Below are positions 31,721-40,241 of a DNA stretch of 64,000 bases, one piece after another. A program made the position numbers and the translations under genes. Position 1 is the first letter of the stretch, and each line of letters begins with the position of its first letter. Source of the DNA: CAWCLK01 sp963796225 (GTDB taxonomy: Bacteria; Actinomycetota; Nitriliruptoria; Nitriliruptorales; Nitriliruptoraceae); the NCBI GenBank assembly GCA_963796225.1, contig CAWCLK010000055.1:20570-84569 (forward strand). The letters run 5' to 3'. The notes under the pieces are model-generated. The model ran no database searches, was not told where the DNA came from, and was given only the letters and a program-made list of their open reading frames with translations.

Positions 31721-32785
31721 TCAGCCGCTGGCGAGGAAGCGCAGGCCGCGGCTGCCGGGCACGCGCGTGACCAGGCCGGCGTCGAGCAGCTCGGCGAGGT
31801 CGGCGCGGGCCTCCTCGGGGCCGACGCCGGCCTCGCCCCGGTAGTCCATGATCGTGAACGCGGCGCCGGGCCGTTCGGCCACGAAGCCCTGCGCGCGGGC
31901 CGGCACGTCGGCCTGCAGCACCCCGAGGCCATGGGCGGCGTGGCGCAGGCCAGCGGTCACGGCCTCGCCCCAGCGTTCGAGCCAGATGGTGAGGTCGCGG
32001 CGGCGCGTGGTGCGGGCGACCTCCTCGTAGGTGCCGATGGCGTCGGCGGCCAGGGGGATCTCGGCGACCGCGAGACCGTGCGGGTCCAGCCCGCGGGCGC
32101 GCAGCACGAGCCGGGCGGCCGTGCGGGCCAGGCGGCCGTTGGCGGCCTCGAAGGGGTGGATGCGCAGCAGCTCGAGGTGGACGATGCCGGAGACCACGAG
32201 GCCGTGCTCGCGGGCGGCGCCCGTGGCGAGCCACCCGCCGAGGCGGTGCAGGGCGCCGGGGACCTCGGCGGGGTCGGTCGCGAAGTACAGCACCCGTCCC
32301 ACCGACGCGTCGTGGACGGCCTGCGGGGTCGTGCGGGGGCGGCCGGCGTGCTCGGGGCCGACCAGGCCGCGGGTCAGGCGGCGGTGCAGGTCCGCCAGCG
32401 CGTCGACGGGGGATCGCAGGAGCCGGTCGGCGAGGTCGTCGGCGGCCAGCGCGTCGATGACGCCCTGGAACTCGCGGGCCCAGACGACCTCGTCGGCGGC
32501 GTCCTCGAGGTCCAGGGCGCTGCGCATGGTCCGGTGCCAGCCGCCCGGGTCGACGCCGGAGGTGGTCCCGGCCGGGGCGTGCAGCGCGGCCTCGACCTGC
32601 TCGCGGGTCGGGGCGTCGGGGATGGTCGAGCCGTCCAGCCGCAGGGTGGCCAGGGCCGCGGCGGACCACAGGGCGGCGCGGGTCGCGCCCGGGTCGGTGG
32701 CCTCGAGCATCGCGGCGAGCTGCTCGGCCTCGGCGACCAGCCCGACCAGGTGCGGGGTCCGGGTGAAGGGGGTGGGGGTGCTCAC
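31721..32785 (-). CDS. Fic family protein with altered Fic motif
   Basis: 354 residues from GTG 32785. The Fic core is LELLRIHPFEAANGRLARTA, against canonical HPFx(D/E)GNGRxxR: the metal-binding acidic residue and following Gly are both Ala. An upstream flap region (STIPDAPTREQVEAAL) and a C-terminal winged helix (FTIMDYRGEAGVGPEEARAD, LLDAGLVTRVPGSRGL) are usual for free-standing Fic proteins. Fic enzymes AMPylate proteins. Here catalysis may be weakened, or another group may be moved. Twelve bases separate it from each neighbour, so it is in an operon. Confidence 0.82.
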   Translation of the reverse strand: MSTPTPFTRTPHLVGLVAEAEQLAAMLEATDPGATRAALWSAAALATLRLDGSTIPDAPTREQVEAALHAPAGTTSGVDPGGWHRTMRSALDLEDAADEVVWAREFQGVIDALAADDLADRLLRSPVDALADLHRRLTRGLVGPEHAGRPRTTPQAVHDASVGRVLYFATDPAEVPGALHRLGGWLATGAAREHGLVVSGIVHLELLRIHPFEAANGRLARTAARLVLRARGLDPHGLAVAEIPLAADAIGTYEEVARTTRRRDLTIWLERWGEAVTAGLRHAAHGLGVLQADVPARAQGFVAERPGAAFTIMDYRGEAGVGPEEARADLAELLDAGLVTRVPGSRGLRFLASG

Positions 32786-32796
32786 GCGTCCGGCCT

Positions 32797-33612
32797 TCAG
32801 CGGCTGCGCCAGGGCAGGCGGGTGCGGCCGCGGGCGGCCTCGGCCTGGATCCGGCCGTGGCGGCGGCCCAGGAGGTAGGTGCCGGTGGCCACACCGGCGG
32901 CGCCGGTCAGCGCCGTGGTGGTCCGGATGACGCGCTTGGTCTGGCGGGAGAAGATGACGGTCGGCCAGCCGCGCTGGTGGGCGACGGACTCGAGCGCGCT
33001 GTCGGGGTTGACCGCCACGGGGTGGCCGACGAGCTCGAGCATCGGCAGGTCGGAGACCGAGTCGCTGTAGGCGTAGGACAGGCGCAGGTCGTAGCCCCGC
33101 TCCGCGGACAGCTTGGCGATGGCCTCGGTCTTGCCCTCGCCGTAGACGAACGGCCCGTCGAGCCGGCCGGTGTAGACGCCGTCCATGACCTCGGACCGGG
33201 TGGCGATGCCGCCGGTCATGCCCAGCGCCTTGGCCAGCGGGTCGACCAGCTCGATGGGGGAGGCCGACACGATGTAGGTGTCGCGTCCGGCCTCGTGGTG
33301 CATGTCGACCAGGCCCCGGGACTCGGGGCGGACCTTGGCCAGCAGCTGGGGGATGATCTCCTCGTTGAGGGAGAGCAGGTCGGACTGGTGGGCCCCCTCC
33401 ACGGCGTGCAGGATGCGGTCGCGGACGGCCTCGGACTTCTCGTCCGACGCGCCGGCGAGCCGGAACCAGATCGCGTTGAACGCGTCGGTGAGCAGCTCGT
33501 TGGTGGGGATCATCTTGTTCCGCCACGCCGCGATGCCGAAGTAGAACGGCGACGCCCCGCTGATCAGCGTGCGGTCGAGGTCGAAGAAGGCGGCGGCGCG
33601 CGGCTCGGCCAT
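32797..33612 (-). CDS. HAD-IB family phosphatase
   Basis: 271 residues. Motif I AAFFDLDRTLISG (Asp nucleophile), motif II YIVSASP, motif III K in GEGKTEAIAKL and motif IV SDSVSDLPML are all intact; this is the SerB/CicA-like HAD-IB group. The C-terminal 40 residues hold a weak hydrophobic helix (TTALTGAAGVATGTYLLG) and a basic tail. Likely hydrolyses a small phosphate ester. First gene of the minus-strand run that includes fic and the M15 lipoprotein. Confidence 0.88.
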   Translation of the reverse strand: MAEPRAAAFFDLDRTLISGASPFYFGIAAWRNKMIPTNELLTDAFNAIWFRLAGASDEKSEAVRDRILHAVEGAHQSDLLSLNEEIIPQLLAKVRPESRGLVDMHHEAGRDTYIVSASPIELVDPLAKALGMTGGIATRSEVMDGVYTGRLDGPFVYGEGKTEAIAKLSAERGYDLRLSYAYSDSVSDLPMLELVGHPVAVNPDSALESVAHQRGWPTVIFSRQTKRVIRTTTALTGAAGVATGTYLLGRRHGRIQAEAARGRTRLPWRSR

Positions 33613-33660
33613 GCGGGGTCCAGGCAGGTCGGGGCCGGTCAGGGTAACCCCCGGCCAGGA

Positions 33661-33798
33661 GAGCCGGTCGAACGACCCGCTGCGTCGTGTCCCGTTGGGT
33701 CACCCCCCGTCGGGGCGGCGACCGGCCGGAAGAGCCGGTCGAACGACCCGCTGCGTCGTGTCCCGCTGGGTCACCCCCGTCGGGGCGGCGACCGGCCG
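33661..33798. repeat. Two tandem 68-bp palindrome-flanked repeats
   Basis: Units at 33661-33728 and 33732-33798 differ by one substitution and one C. Each starts GAGCCGGTCG and ends CGACCGGCCG, so each folds into a stem with an inner GACCC...GGGTC pairing. They lie directly upstream of the HAD gene. They resemble REP-type palindromic units; not CRISPR (no spacer regularity). Confidence 0.85.
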
Positions 33799-34218
33799 AG
33801 GAAATGGCGAAGTCCCCGGGCCCTGGTCGCACCCCCTTCCCCGTGGGGTGCGGCCCGGCTTCCGGGGACCGCGCAGCAGCAACGTACGCCCACGCCCCCG
33901 GGGCCGGTCAAGCCGATCGTCCACAGGGCCTGCGGACAACTGGCCTGTGGCTGTGGACCCGCCTGTGGAAAGGGTGGGGATGTTGTGGAAGGTCGGGCGT
34001 GGGGGTGCCGCCGCGGGCCGGATGACCTGCGGCAACGGCCCCGGACTTCTCCCCAGCCTGTGGATGGAAGGTTGCTGGCAGGTGAACGTCGGCGACGAGC
34101 GTCGGGCGCACGAGACGTGCGCCACGTCGGCTTGCGAGGTGTGGACGGCGCGGGGCGCGGTCGCGGTGGCGCCGTATCGTGCGCCCCGCCCCGCACCGCC
34201 CGCCCCGACGGAGGACCC
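33799..34218. other. Noncoding region with TGTGGA cluster (420 bp)
   Basis: No protein with coding character is seen. About 33918-34070 contains at least five TGTGGA/TCCACA strings, including GCCTGTGGATGG and TGTGGACCC, which resemble degenerate DnaA boxes (TTATCCACA). The upstream part has a CCCCGGG... GGGGACC inverted repeat (about 33812-33870). It is the promoter region for the divergent HAD operon and the 34219 gene. Confidence 0.5.
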
Positions 34219-34837
34219 ATGGCCGCCCGCCGCCGCACGGTCCGCACCGTCGAGCACGTCGACGCGGTCGGCGGGCGCCCGCCGCTGGAGCTGGTGCGGT
34301 CCACGGGGCGCCGGGCCAGCGCGACGGCGTTCGTGCGGGACGGACGCATCGTCGTGCAGCTGCCGGCCGGGATGGACCCGGCGGCCGAATCGGCGCTGGT
34401 CGCCCGCCTGGTGGACCGGGTGTCGGGGCGCCAGCGGGTCGAGCGGGTGGGCGGCGACGCCGAGCTGGCCGCCCGGGCCCAGCTCCTCGCGGACCGCCAC
34501 CTCGACGGGGTGCGACCGGCCTCGGTGGCCTGGAGCGGCCGCATGCGCCGGCGCTGGGGCTCGTGCACCCCGTCCGAGGGCACGATCCGGATCAGCCGGT
34601 CACTGGCGGCGTTCCCGGACTGGGTCCTCGACTACGTGCTCGTGCACGAGCTGGCCCACCTCATCGAGCCGGGCCACGGCGCGGCGTTCCACGCGCTGGT
34701 GGACCGGTACCCGCACGCGGCGCGGGCGCGGGGGTTCCTCGAGGGCGTGCAGTTCGCCGACGCCCGTCACGACCCGGACGCAGTCCCCGCCCGCCCCCTC
34801 GTCGCCGTCGGACGAGTCGTCGTCGCCGGTGGACTGA
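34219..34837 (+). CDS. YgjP/SprT-like zinc metallopeptidase (DUF45), frame broken near 3' end
   Basis: The domain is RRWGSCTPSEGTIRISRSLA and LVHELAHLIEPGHGAAFHAL (HExxH plus downstream His), the DUF45/M48-like signature. ATG 34219. In the written frame no stop occurs until 36279, far beyond the domain. Removing one base in the C-rich run at about 34787-34800 gives a stop at 34837 (about 205 residues), near the family's usual length. The same correction repairs the opposite gene. Function: predicted cytosolic metal-dependent hydrolase. Confidence 0.75.
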
Positions 34838-36186
34838 TCCCGGCGCCGTTCCTCGGCCGAGCCCTCCGTCGGGGCGTCGCCCAGCCCGAACAGGGCCGAC
34901 GGGTCGTCGGGGACCGCGTCGCCGGCGGCCATGCGGACCAGCCACTTCGACGGGTCGGCCAGCTCCTCGCGGTCGGGCAGGTTCTCGGGGTGGGCCAGCG
35001 CGTCGCGCAGCCCCTCGGTCCCGCGCCCCGTCGACACGGTCTGGACGAACTCGTCGCCGACGGTCTCGTCGTCGGGCTTGAGGTCCAGGCCCAGCAGCTG
35101 GGCCAGCAGGGCCTCGCCGTCGCCCTGGGTGGCCCGGCGCCGGCGCAGCACCTCCTCGATGCGCGCCATGGCGGTCAGACGCCCCGCGGCGGCGTGGCCG
35201 ACCTCGTGCCGGGTCCAGGCCTGCACCAGGCAGATCACGCCCTGGAGCCGGTCGAGGATGCGCTGCTGCTCGGGGGTGGGCTCGAGGCGGAAGTCGGCGG
35301 CCCGGGCCATCGCGTCCTGCAGCGACTCGGGGTCCTCGGGGTCGACGCCGGTCATCATCTCCTGGGCCATGCCCTGCAGCTGCTCGGGGTCGACGCGCGT
35401 GCCGTTGGCGAACTGCGCGACGAGCCCGTGGACGTGCGCCTCGAGCCACGGCACCGCGTGGAACAGCCGGCGGTGGGCCGCCTCGTGCAGTGCCAGCGCG
35501 ACCGACACCTCGCGGCGGTCGATGTCCCAGCCGGCGAACACCTCGTCGGCGTTGACGGCGATGCGCATGGCCTGGGAGCGCGGGGCGGTGGGGATGCCGA
35601 GGTCGTACTGCCCGAGCAGCTGGCGGGACAGCTGGCCGACGACCTGCCCGACCTGCATGCCGGCCATGGTGGCGCCGAGCGGGCGCAGCACCGCGGACAG
35701 GTCGATCCCGCCGAGCATCTGGGCGAACTGCGGCGGCAGGCCCTCGAGCGCGCCCGACAGGTCGTCGGGCAGGTCCCCGGCGAGGTCGCCGAGCGCCCGG
35801 GTGGAGGCGGCCGCGACCGGTTCGACCACGGGGCGCATGGCGGTCAGCGCCGCGTCGACCCAGCCGCCCCGTCGCACGACGTGGACGGTGCCCCCGTCGA
35901 GCGGGGCCGGCAGCGAGCCCTCGTCCAGCCAGTGCTCGGCCAGCAGGAACGCCTCGGTCGCGTCGGCCGTCTCCTCCTCGGTGGGGTTGCGGTCGCCGTC
36001 CGCCGCGAGCTGGAACGCCACGCGGCGTGCCAGCTCCCAGTTGACAGGACCGGTGGTCGCCCCGCCGCCGAAGAGCATCGACTGGATCTGGGCGAACATC
36101 TCCTGGCCGCCACCGCCGAACTGCTCCATCATGCGGCGCAGCTCCGGGGGCAGGCCCTCGAACGGGTCGTTCTCAGCAGGTTCCAT
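34767..36186 (-). CDS. Zinc-dependent metalloprotease (DUF2342, TIGR03624-like)
   Basis: ATG 36186. Starts NDPFEGLPPELRRMMEQFGG, a usual start of this actinobacterial family. The zinc motif is VALALHEAAHRRLFHAVPWL (HExxH). Downstream landmarks: WTRHEVGHAAAGRLTAMARI, GLDLKPDD and FVQTVSTGRGTEGLRDAL. M. tuberculosis Rv3195 is the orthologue type. As written the frame runs to 34600 without stop; one extra base near 34790 explains this and gives a stop at 34767 (about 472 residues), overlapping the convergent peptidase gene by 71 bp. Confidence 0.8.
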
Positions 36187-36310
36187 GCCCCCAGTGTCCC
36201 ATGCCGCGCCCGCTCCGCGCGACGCGGGGCCGCGCAGTCGGCCACGGTCGGTGGTCCCCGGGGCCGCAGCCGGGCGTAGGCTCGGCGGGGCGGAGGAAAG
36301 GGCGCAGGAC

Positions 36311-37369
36311 GTGACCACGGTCGTCATCACGGGGGTCAACGGGCTGGTCGGCGGGCGGGTCCTGTCGGCCGTCCGCGCGCTGCAGTCGGTCGACCACGTC
36401 GTCGGGGTCGACGTCGTCGACCCCGACGAGGCCCTGCCCGAGGGCGTCGAGTTCCGCCGGGCGGACGTCACCGACCGCGACGCGATCCGTGCCGCGCTGG
36501 CCGACGCCGACGTCGTGGTGCACCTGGCGGCACAGGTCGACCCCATCGACGACCTCGGCCGCATGCGTGCCATCAACGTCGACGGCCCGCAGCACGTGGC
36601 CGAGGCGGCGCTCGCGGCGGGCGCTCGCCGCCTGGTCGCGGCGTCCTCGACCGTCGTGTACGGGGCGCACCCCGACAACACGGTCCCGCTGACCGAGGAG
36701 AGCCCGCTGCGGGCCAACCCCGACTTCCCGTACGCCGAGCACACCCGCGACGCCGACCGGTGGCTGGGGCAGTGGGCCGAGCGTCATCCGGACATCACGG
36801 TGACGCGCCTGCGGATGGCCACCGTGGTCGGCGGCGGGGTCGACAACTTCTTCACGCGGGCCCTGCTGGCGCCCCGCCTGCCGTCGGTCCGCGGTCATCG
36901 CCCGCCGTACCAGTTCGTGCACGTCGACGACGCCGTCGCCGCGACCGTCCACGCGGTCGAGCACGACCTCGTCGGCGCCTACAACGTCGCCGCGGAGGGC
37001 TGGCTGTCCTTCGACGAGATCGCCGCGATCCTCGGCCGCCGCGCCCTCGACGTCCCCGAGGAGGTCGCCTTCTCCGCCGTCGAGCGGCTGGCGTCCTCGG
37101 GGATCTGGGAGCTGCCCGTCGGGGCGGTGCACTACGTGATGCAGCCGTGGGTCACCAGCGTCGACCGGCTCGTGGCCACCGGGTGGCGGCCGCGGCACAG
37201 CAACCGCGACGCGGCGGTCGAGCTGGCCCGCGACCTCGGTGACCGGTTCGTGGTCGGGCGGGTGGCCACCAGCCGCCACCAGGTCCGCCAGGCCGCCGTC
37301 GTCGGGGCGGGGGTCGCCGGGGGGCTGCTGGCGTTGGGCGTGCTGGCCCGACGGCGACGGCGCGGATGA
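36311..37369 (+). CDS. NAD-dependent epimerase/dehydratase
   Basis: 352 residues, GTG 36311 (GGAGGAAAGG upstream). Extended SDR: VVITGVNGLVGGRVL (GxxGxxG), DVVVHLAAQVDP, VAASSTVVYGAHP, and FPYAEHTRDADRW where the usual YxxxK Tyr lacks its Lys. The C-terminus has a hydrophobic segment (AAVVGAGVAGGLLALGVLA) and an Arg tail, so it may be membrane attached. Sugar-nucleotide or related substrate unknown. Overlaps moaE by ATGA. Confidence 0.82.
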   Translation: MTTVVITGVNGLVGGRVLSAVRALQSVDHVVGVDVVDPDEALPEGVEFRRADVTDRDAIRAALADADVVVHLAAQVDPIDDLGRMRAINVDGPQHVAEAALAAGARRLVAASSTVVYGAHPDNTVPLTEESPLRANPDFPYAEHTRDADRWLGQWAERHPDITVTRLRMATVVGGGVDNFFTRALLAPRLPSVRGHRPPYQFVHVDDAVAATVHAVEHDLVGAYNVAAEGWLSFDEIAAILGRRALDVPEEVAFSAVERLASSGIWELPVGAVHYVMQPWVTSVDRLVATGWRPRHSNRDAAVELARDLGDRFVVGRVATSRHQVRQAAVVGAGVAGGLLALGVLARRRRRG

Positions 37370-37851
37370 TGGCGGCCCGCCCCGCCCAGCCCCGCGGCCA
37401 CGCCCACCACGACCCGGCGCGCACCGACGTGCGGGTCCGGACCCTGCTCACCCGCGACCCCCTGGACCTGGCCGTCGCCCACCACGACGTCGAGCACCCC
37501 GAGGCGGGCGGCGTCGGCGTGTTCAGCGGGCTCGTGCGCAACCACCACGACGGCGAGGCCGTCGACCACCTCGAGTACGAGGCGTGGGAGGACCGTGCCC
37601 GGCAGCTGCTCGAGGAGGTCGCCCGCGACGTCGCCGACGCCCATCCGTCGGTCCGGGCCGTGCACGTCTCCCACCGCATCGGGCGGCTGGAGGTCGGCGA
37701 GGTCAGCGTCCTGTGCGCTGCGTCGGCACCCCACCGCGACCAGGCGCTGGCGGCCGCGTCGGCGCTGATCGACGAGGTCAAGGCGCGCGTGCCGATCTGG
37801 AAGCGCGAGACCCTGGTGGACGGCACCGTGCGCTGGCCGGGGTGCGACTGA
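37366..37851 (+). CDS. moaE: Molybdopterin synthase catalytic subunit MoaE
   Basis: 161 residues. The MoaE pattern is GGVGVFSGLVRNHHDGEAVD, LEYEAWEDRARQLLEEVA, VHVSHRIGRLEVGEVSVLCA and LIDEVKARVPIWKRETL with the active-site lysines. With MoaD it inserts sulfur into precursor Z to make molybdopterin. A 20-residue His-rich N-terminal extension precedes the domain. Coupled to the epimerase gene by ATGA overlap; no other moa genes are in the window. Confidence 0.92.
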   Translation: MMAARPAQPRGHAHHDPARTDVRVRTLLTRDPLDLAVAHHDVEHPEAGGVGVFSGLVRNHHDGEAVDHLEYEAWEDRARQLLEEVARDVADAHPSVRAVHVSHRIGRLEVGEVSVLCAASAPHRDQALAAASALIDEVKARVPIWKRETLVDGTVRWPGCD

Positions 37852-38069
37852 CGGACACCACGGCCACGACGTGTTCGCGCGGCGGACAGTGGCCGGGGGT
37901 CCGACGTCGCGTGCGCGGGCGTCGCGCGTGCAGCGCGGTACGGTCACGACGTCCGCGCGGGCCGACGCGGATCCCGGCACCGTGACCTTCCACCCGGTGC
38001 TGCGGTTGTTTGGGGGGCGAGCCCAGACCTGCCACAGCGACCACCACGCTCGACCGAGGGGAACCCGTC

Positions 38070-38285
38070 GTGCCGACCTTCATCATGGCCCTGCTCATCG
38101 TCGCCGCGATCGGCCTGCTCGCGAGCTCGGTGCTCGGGGGGCGTCGTGACCGCGACCCGTCGTCGTCGGTCAACCACTTCAACCGCGCCATGAGCGCGAT
38201 GAGCAACGCCACGCCCCCGGGCCCCGCCGGCCCGGCCACGGACCGCGGCGCCGACGAGGCCGACGACCTCGCCACCCGCACGTGA
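38070..38285 (+). CDS. Small single-TM protein, 71 aa
   Basis: GTG 38070 behind GAGGGGAAC. One TM helix (TFIMALLIVAAIGLLASSVL) then a polar tail with NHFNRAMSAMSNA. Actinobacterial membrane proteins of this plan are common and uncharacterised. It overlaps the serine protease start by four bases (GTGA), so the two are co-translated and may work together in the membrane. Confidence 0.6.
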   Translation: MPTFIMALLIVAAIGLLASSVLGGRRDRDPSSSVNHFNRAMSAMSNATPPGPAGPATDRGADEADDLATRT

Positions 38286-39679
38286 CCGGGCGCCGTCCCC
38301 GGCGCCCGCAGGGTCGTCGCCGCGGACGTGTCGCCACGGGGGAACGGGGCGGGGCGCTGCTCGTCGGCGTCCTGCTCGTCGTGCTCGTGGCCGGCGTCGC
38401 CGTCGCGGCCCAGGACCCCTACCGGTCCCAACAGTGGAACCTCGACCGCATCGGGGCGCCCGACGCCTGGTCGCTGGCGACCGGCCGCCAGCAGGTCGTG
38501 GCGATCATCGACTCCGGCGTGGACCTCGAGCACCCGGACCTGGTCGACCGCTTCGTCCGCCGCGCCGACGGGCGGGTGCTCGGCCGTGACGTGGTCGAGG
38601 ACGACGACGTGCCGCAGGACCCGCTCGGCCACGGGACGATGGTGGCCGGCGTGGCCGCGGCCACCACGGGCAACGGCGAAGGCGTGGCCGGCGTCGCGCC
38701 GGAGGCGCAGCTGCTGCCCGTCCGGGTGCTCGACCGGGACGGCCGGGGCACCAGCTCCGACGTGGACGAGGGCATCCGGTGGGCCGTCGACCACGGCGCC
38801 ACCGTCGTCAACCTGTCCCTCGAGTCGGCGACGTCCGGTGACGGGGACTCGCTGCTCGGCGGTGCGACCGTCGCCGCGCCGGTGGCGGCGGTCGACTACG
38901 CGTGGCAGCACGGCGTCGTCGTGGTCGCGGCGGCGGGCAACAGCGGCAACGGGTTCACCGACTACCCCCGGTCCTCGCCCATCGTGCTGGTGGGGGCCAC
39001 CGACCGCGACGACGAGCGCACGAGCTTCTCCGACTCCGGCAGGGACGACCTGCTGATGGCACCGGGCGTGGACGTCGTGTCGACGTGGTGCCGCGAGGCC
39101 GGCGACGACCGCTGCACCCCCGGCACGCACACCTACGGCATCGCCGACGGCACCTCCTTCGCCGCCCCGCACGTGGCCGGGGCGATCGCGGTGCTGCGCA
39201 GTGCCGGGTTGGACGCCGACGAGGCGGTCGACCGCCTCCGCGCGACCGCACGCGACCTCGACGAGCCCGGGCCTGACCCTCGTACCGGGCGGGGACTCGT
39301 GGACCTCGCCGCGGCCACCCGCGGGCTCGAGGCCCCGCCGTCCCCGACGCCGACGCCCCGTCCCACCGCGACCGGCACCGGCACGCCGACCCCGCCCCAG
39401 GGGACCGCCGCGGGGACCGACGTCCCGAGTCCGGCTCCGTCGGTCACGGACACCCCGGCCAGCCCCTCGCCGACTGCGCCGACGGGCAGCGAGGGTGCCT
39501 CCCCGTCCGCGCAATCGGCGACCGAGGCCGACGTGACCATCCCGGACGCGGACACCACCCCGGTGGCGGCCCCCGACGCCGGTGGCCCGGCCGGCCGGTC
39601 CGCCTGGGTCGCCGTCGCGCTCGTGCTGGTGGTCGCCACCGCCGCCGCCGTCTCGCGCGCCTGGGTCCACCCGCGCTGA
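38282..39679 (+). CDS. S8 (subtilisin-like) serine peptidase, membrane anchored
   Basis: 465 residues. N-terminal TM or signal (LLVGVLLVVLVAGVAVAA), catalytic Asp77 (VVAIIDSGVDLEHPDL), His117 (PLGHGTMVAG), oxyanion Asn220 (AAAGNSGNG) and Ser292 (DGTSFAAPHVAG). A Pro/Thr-rich linker (340-430) is followed by a C-terminal TM (WVAVALVLVVATAAAVS). The plan matches mycosin-type anchored proteases, but no type VII secretion genes are present. Extracellular protein cleavage is likely. Confidence 0.9.
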   Translation: MTGRRPRRPQGRRRGRVATGERGGALLVGVLLVVLVAGVAVAAQDPYRSQQWNLDRIGAPDAWSLATGRQQVVAIIDSGVDLEHPDLVDRFVRRADGRVLGRDVVEDDDVPQDPLGHGTMVAGVAAATTGNGEGVAGVAPEAQLLPVRVLDRDGRGTSSDVDEGIRWAVDHGATVVNLSLESATSGDGDSLLGGATVAAPVAAVDYAWQHGVVVVAAAGNSGNGFTDYPRSSPIVLVGATDRDDERTSFSDSGRDDLLMAPGVDVVSTWCREAGDDRCTPGTHTYGIADGTSFAAPHVAGAIAVLRSAGLDADEAVDRLRATARDLDEPGPDPRTGRGLVDLAAATRGLEAPPSPTPTPRPTATGTGTPTPPQGTAAGTDVPSPAPSVTDTPASPSPTAPTGSEGASPSAQSATEADVTIPDADTTPVAAPDAGGPAGRSAWVAVALVLVVATAAAVSRAWVHPR

Positions 39680-39760
39680 CGTCGGTTCGCGTTCGGACCG
39701 TTCAAGGTCGGCGGTCTGCCTGCCGATACCGGGGAACGTGTGGGACTGACAGGAGTCGAC

Positions 39761-40144
39761 ATGGCCCACCTCGTTCGCCACCGCACCCCCTCGGGGGACA
39801 TGGTCACCACGGAGGTGGCCGACCTCGACGAGGCGGTCGCGCTCGTGGAGCGCCTTCGCAACGACGACAAGGCCGAGGACGTGCGCGTCTACGGCGAGGT
39901 CCCGTTGCGTTTCGAGACCTACGTCCGCGTGTCCATCGCCGACGAGGTCGTGGCGCCGCCGAGTGCCACTGCCGAGGCCGAGGACGCCGACGATGACGGG
40001 CCTGCCCCGGCGCCGAGCGCCCCGGTGCCGCCCCCGCCGGGCGTGCTGACCCCGGTCCGGGTCGAGGCCCCCTCCGCCGACGCCGACGAGCTCGTCGACG
40101 CGAACGGCACGGGCGACGGCCGCAAGGGCCTGTTCCACCGCTGA
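39761..40144 (+). CDS. Conserved hypothetical protein, 127 aa
   Basis: ATG 39761 with CAGGAG upstream. The N-terminal 60 residues form a compact alpha/beta unit (DMVTTEVADLDEAVALVERL, EDVRVYGEVPLRFETYVRVS); the rest is Asp/Pro-rich and disordered. Not recognised. Followed by a good terminator, so it is a single transcription unit. Confidence 0.6.
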   Translation: MAHLVRHRTPSGDMVTTEVADLDEAVALVERLRNDDKAEDVRVYGEVPLRFETYVRVSIADEVVAPPSATAEAEDADDDGPAPAPSAPVPPPPGVLTPVRVEAPSADADELVDANGTGDGRKGLFHR

Positions 40145-40150
40145 CCGCTC

Positions 40151-40176
40151 CCTGCCCGGGCGATTCCCCGGGCAGG
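40151..40176 (+). terminator. Hairpin terminator
   Basis: 10-bp stem CCTGCCCGGG / CCCGGGCAGG with a 6-base loop, seven bases after the stop of the 39761 gene. Confidence 0.7.
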
Positions 40177-40241
40177 AGTGCCGGTGGGGCCGTCGGGTAC
40201 CGTCTCGGGCTGTCCGACCAGCCCGTGACAAGGGATCGACG

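Noticed and set aside
33661..33798. Possible CRISPR array
   Set aside because: Only two units, 68 bp each, 3 bp apart, with internal palindromes and no spacers; no cas genes in the window.
33799..34218. Replication origin suggested by DnaA-like boxes
   Set aside because: No dnaA, dnaN, parAB or gyrB genes nearby, and the boxes are degenerate; kept only as an unusual cluster.
32857..36279. A 1140-codon plus-strand frame
   Set aside because: Only 34219 to about 34790 has protein character (the zinc peptidase); the rest is antisense to other genes.
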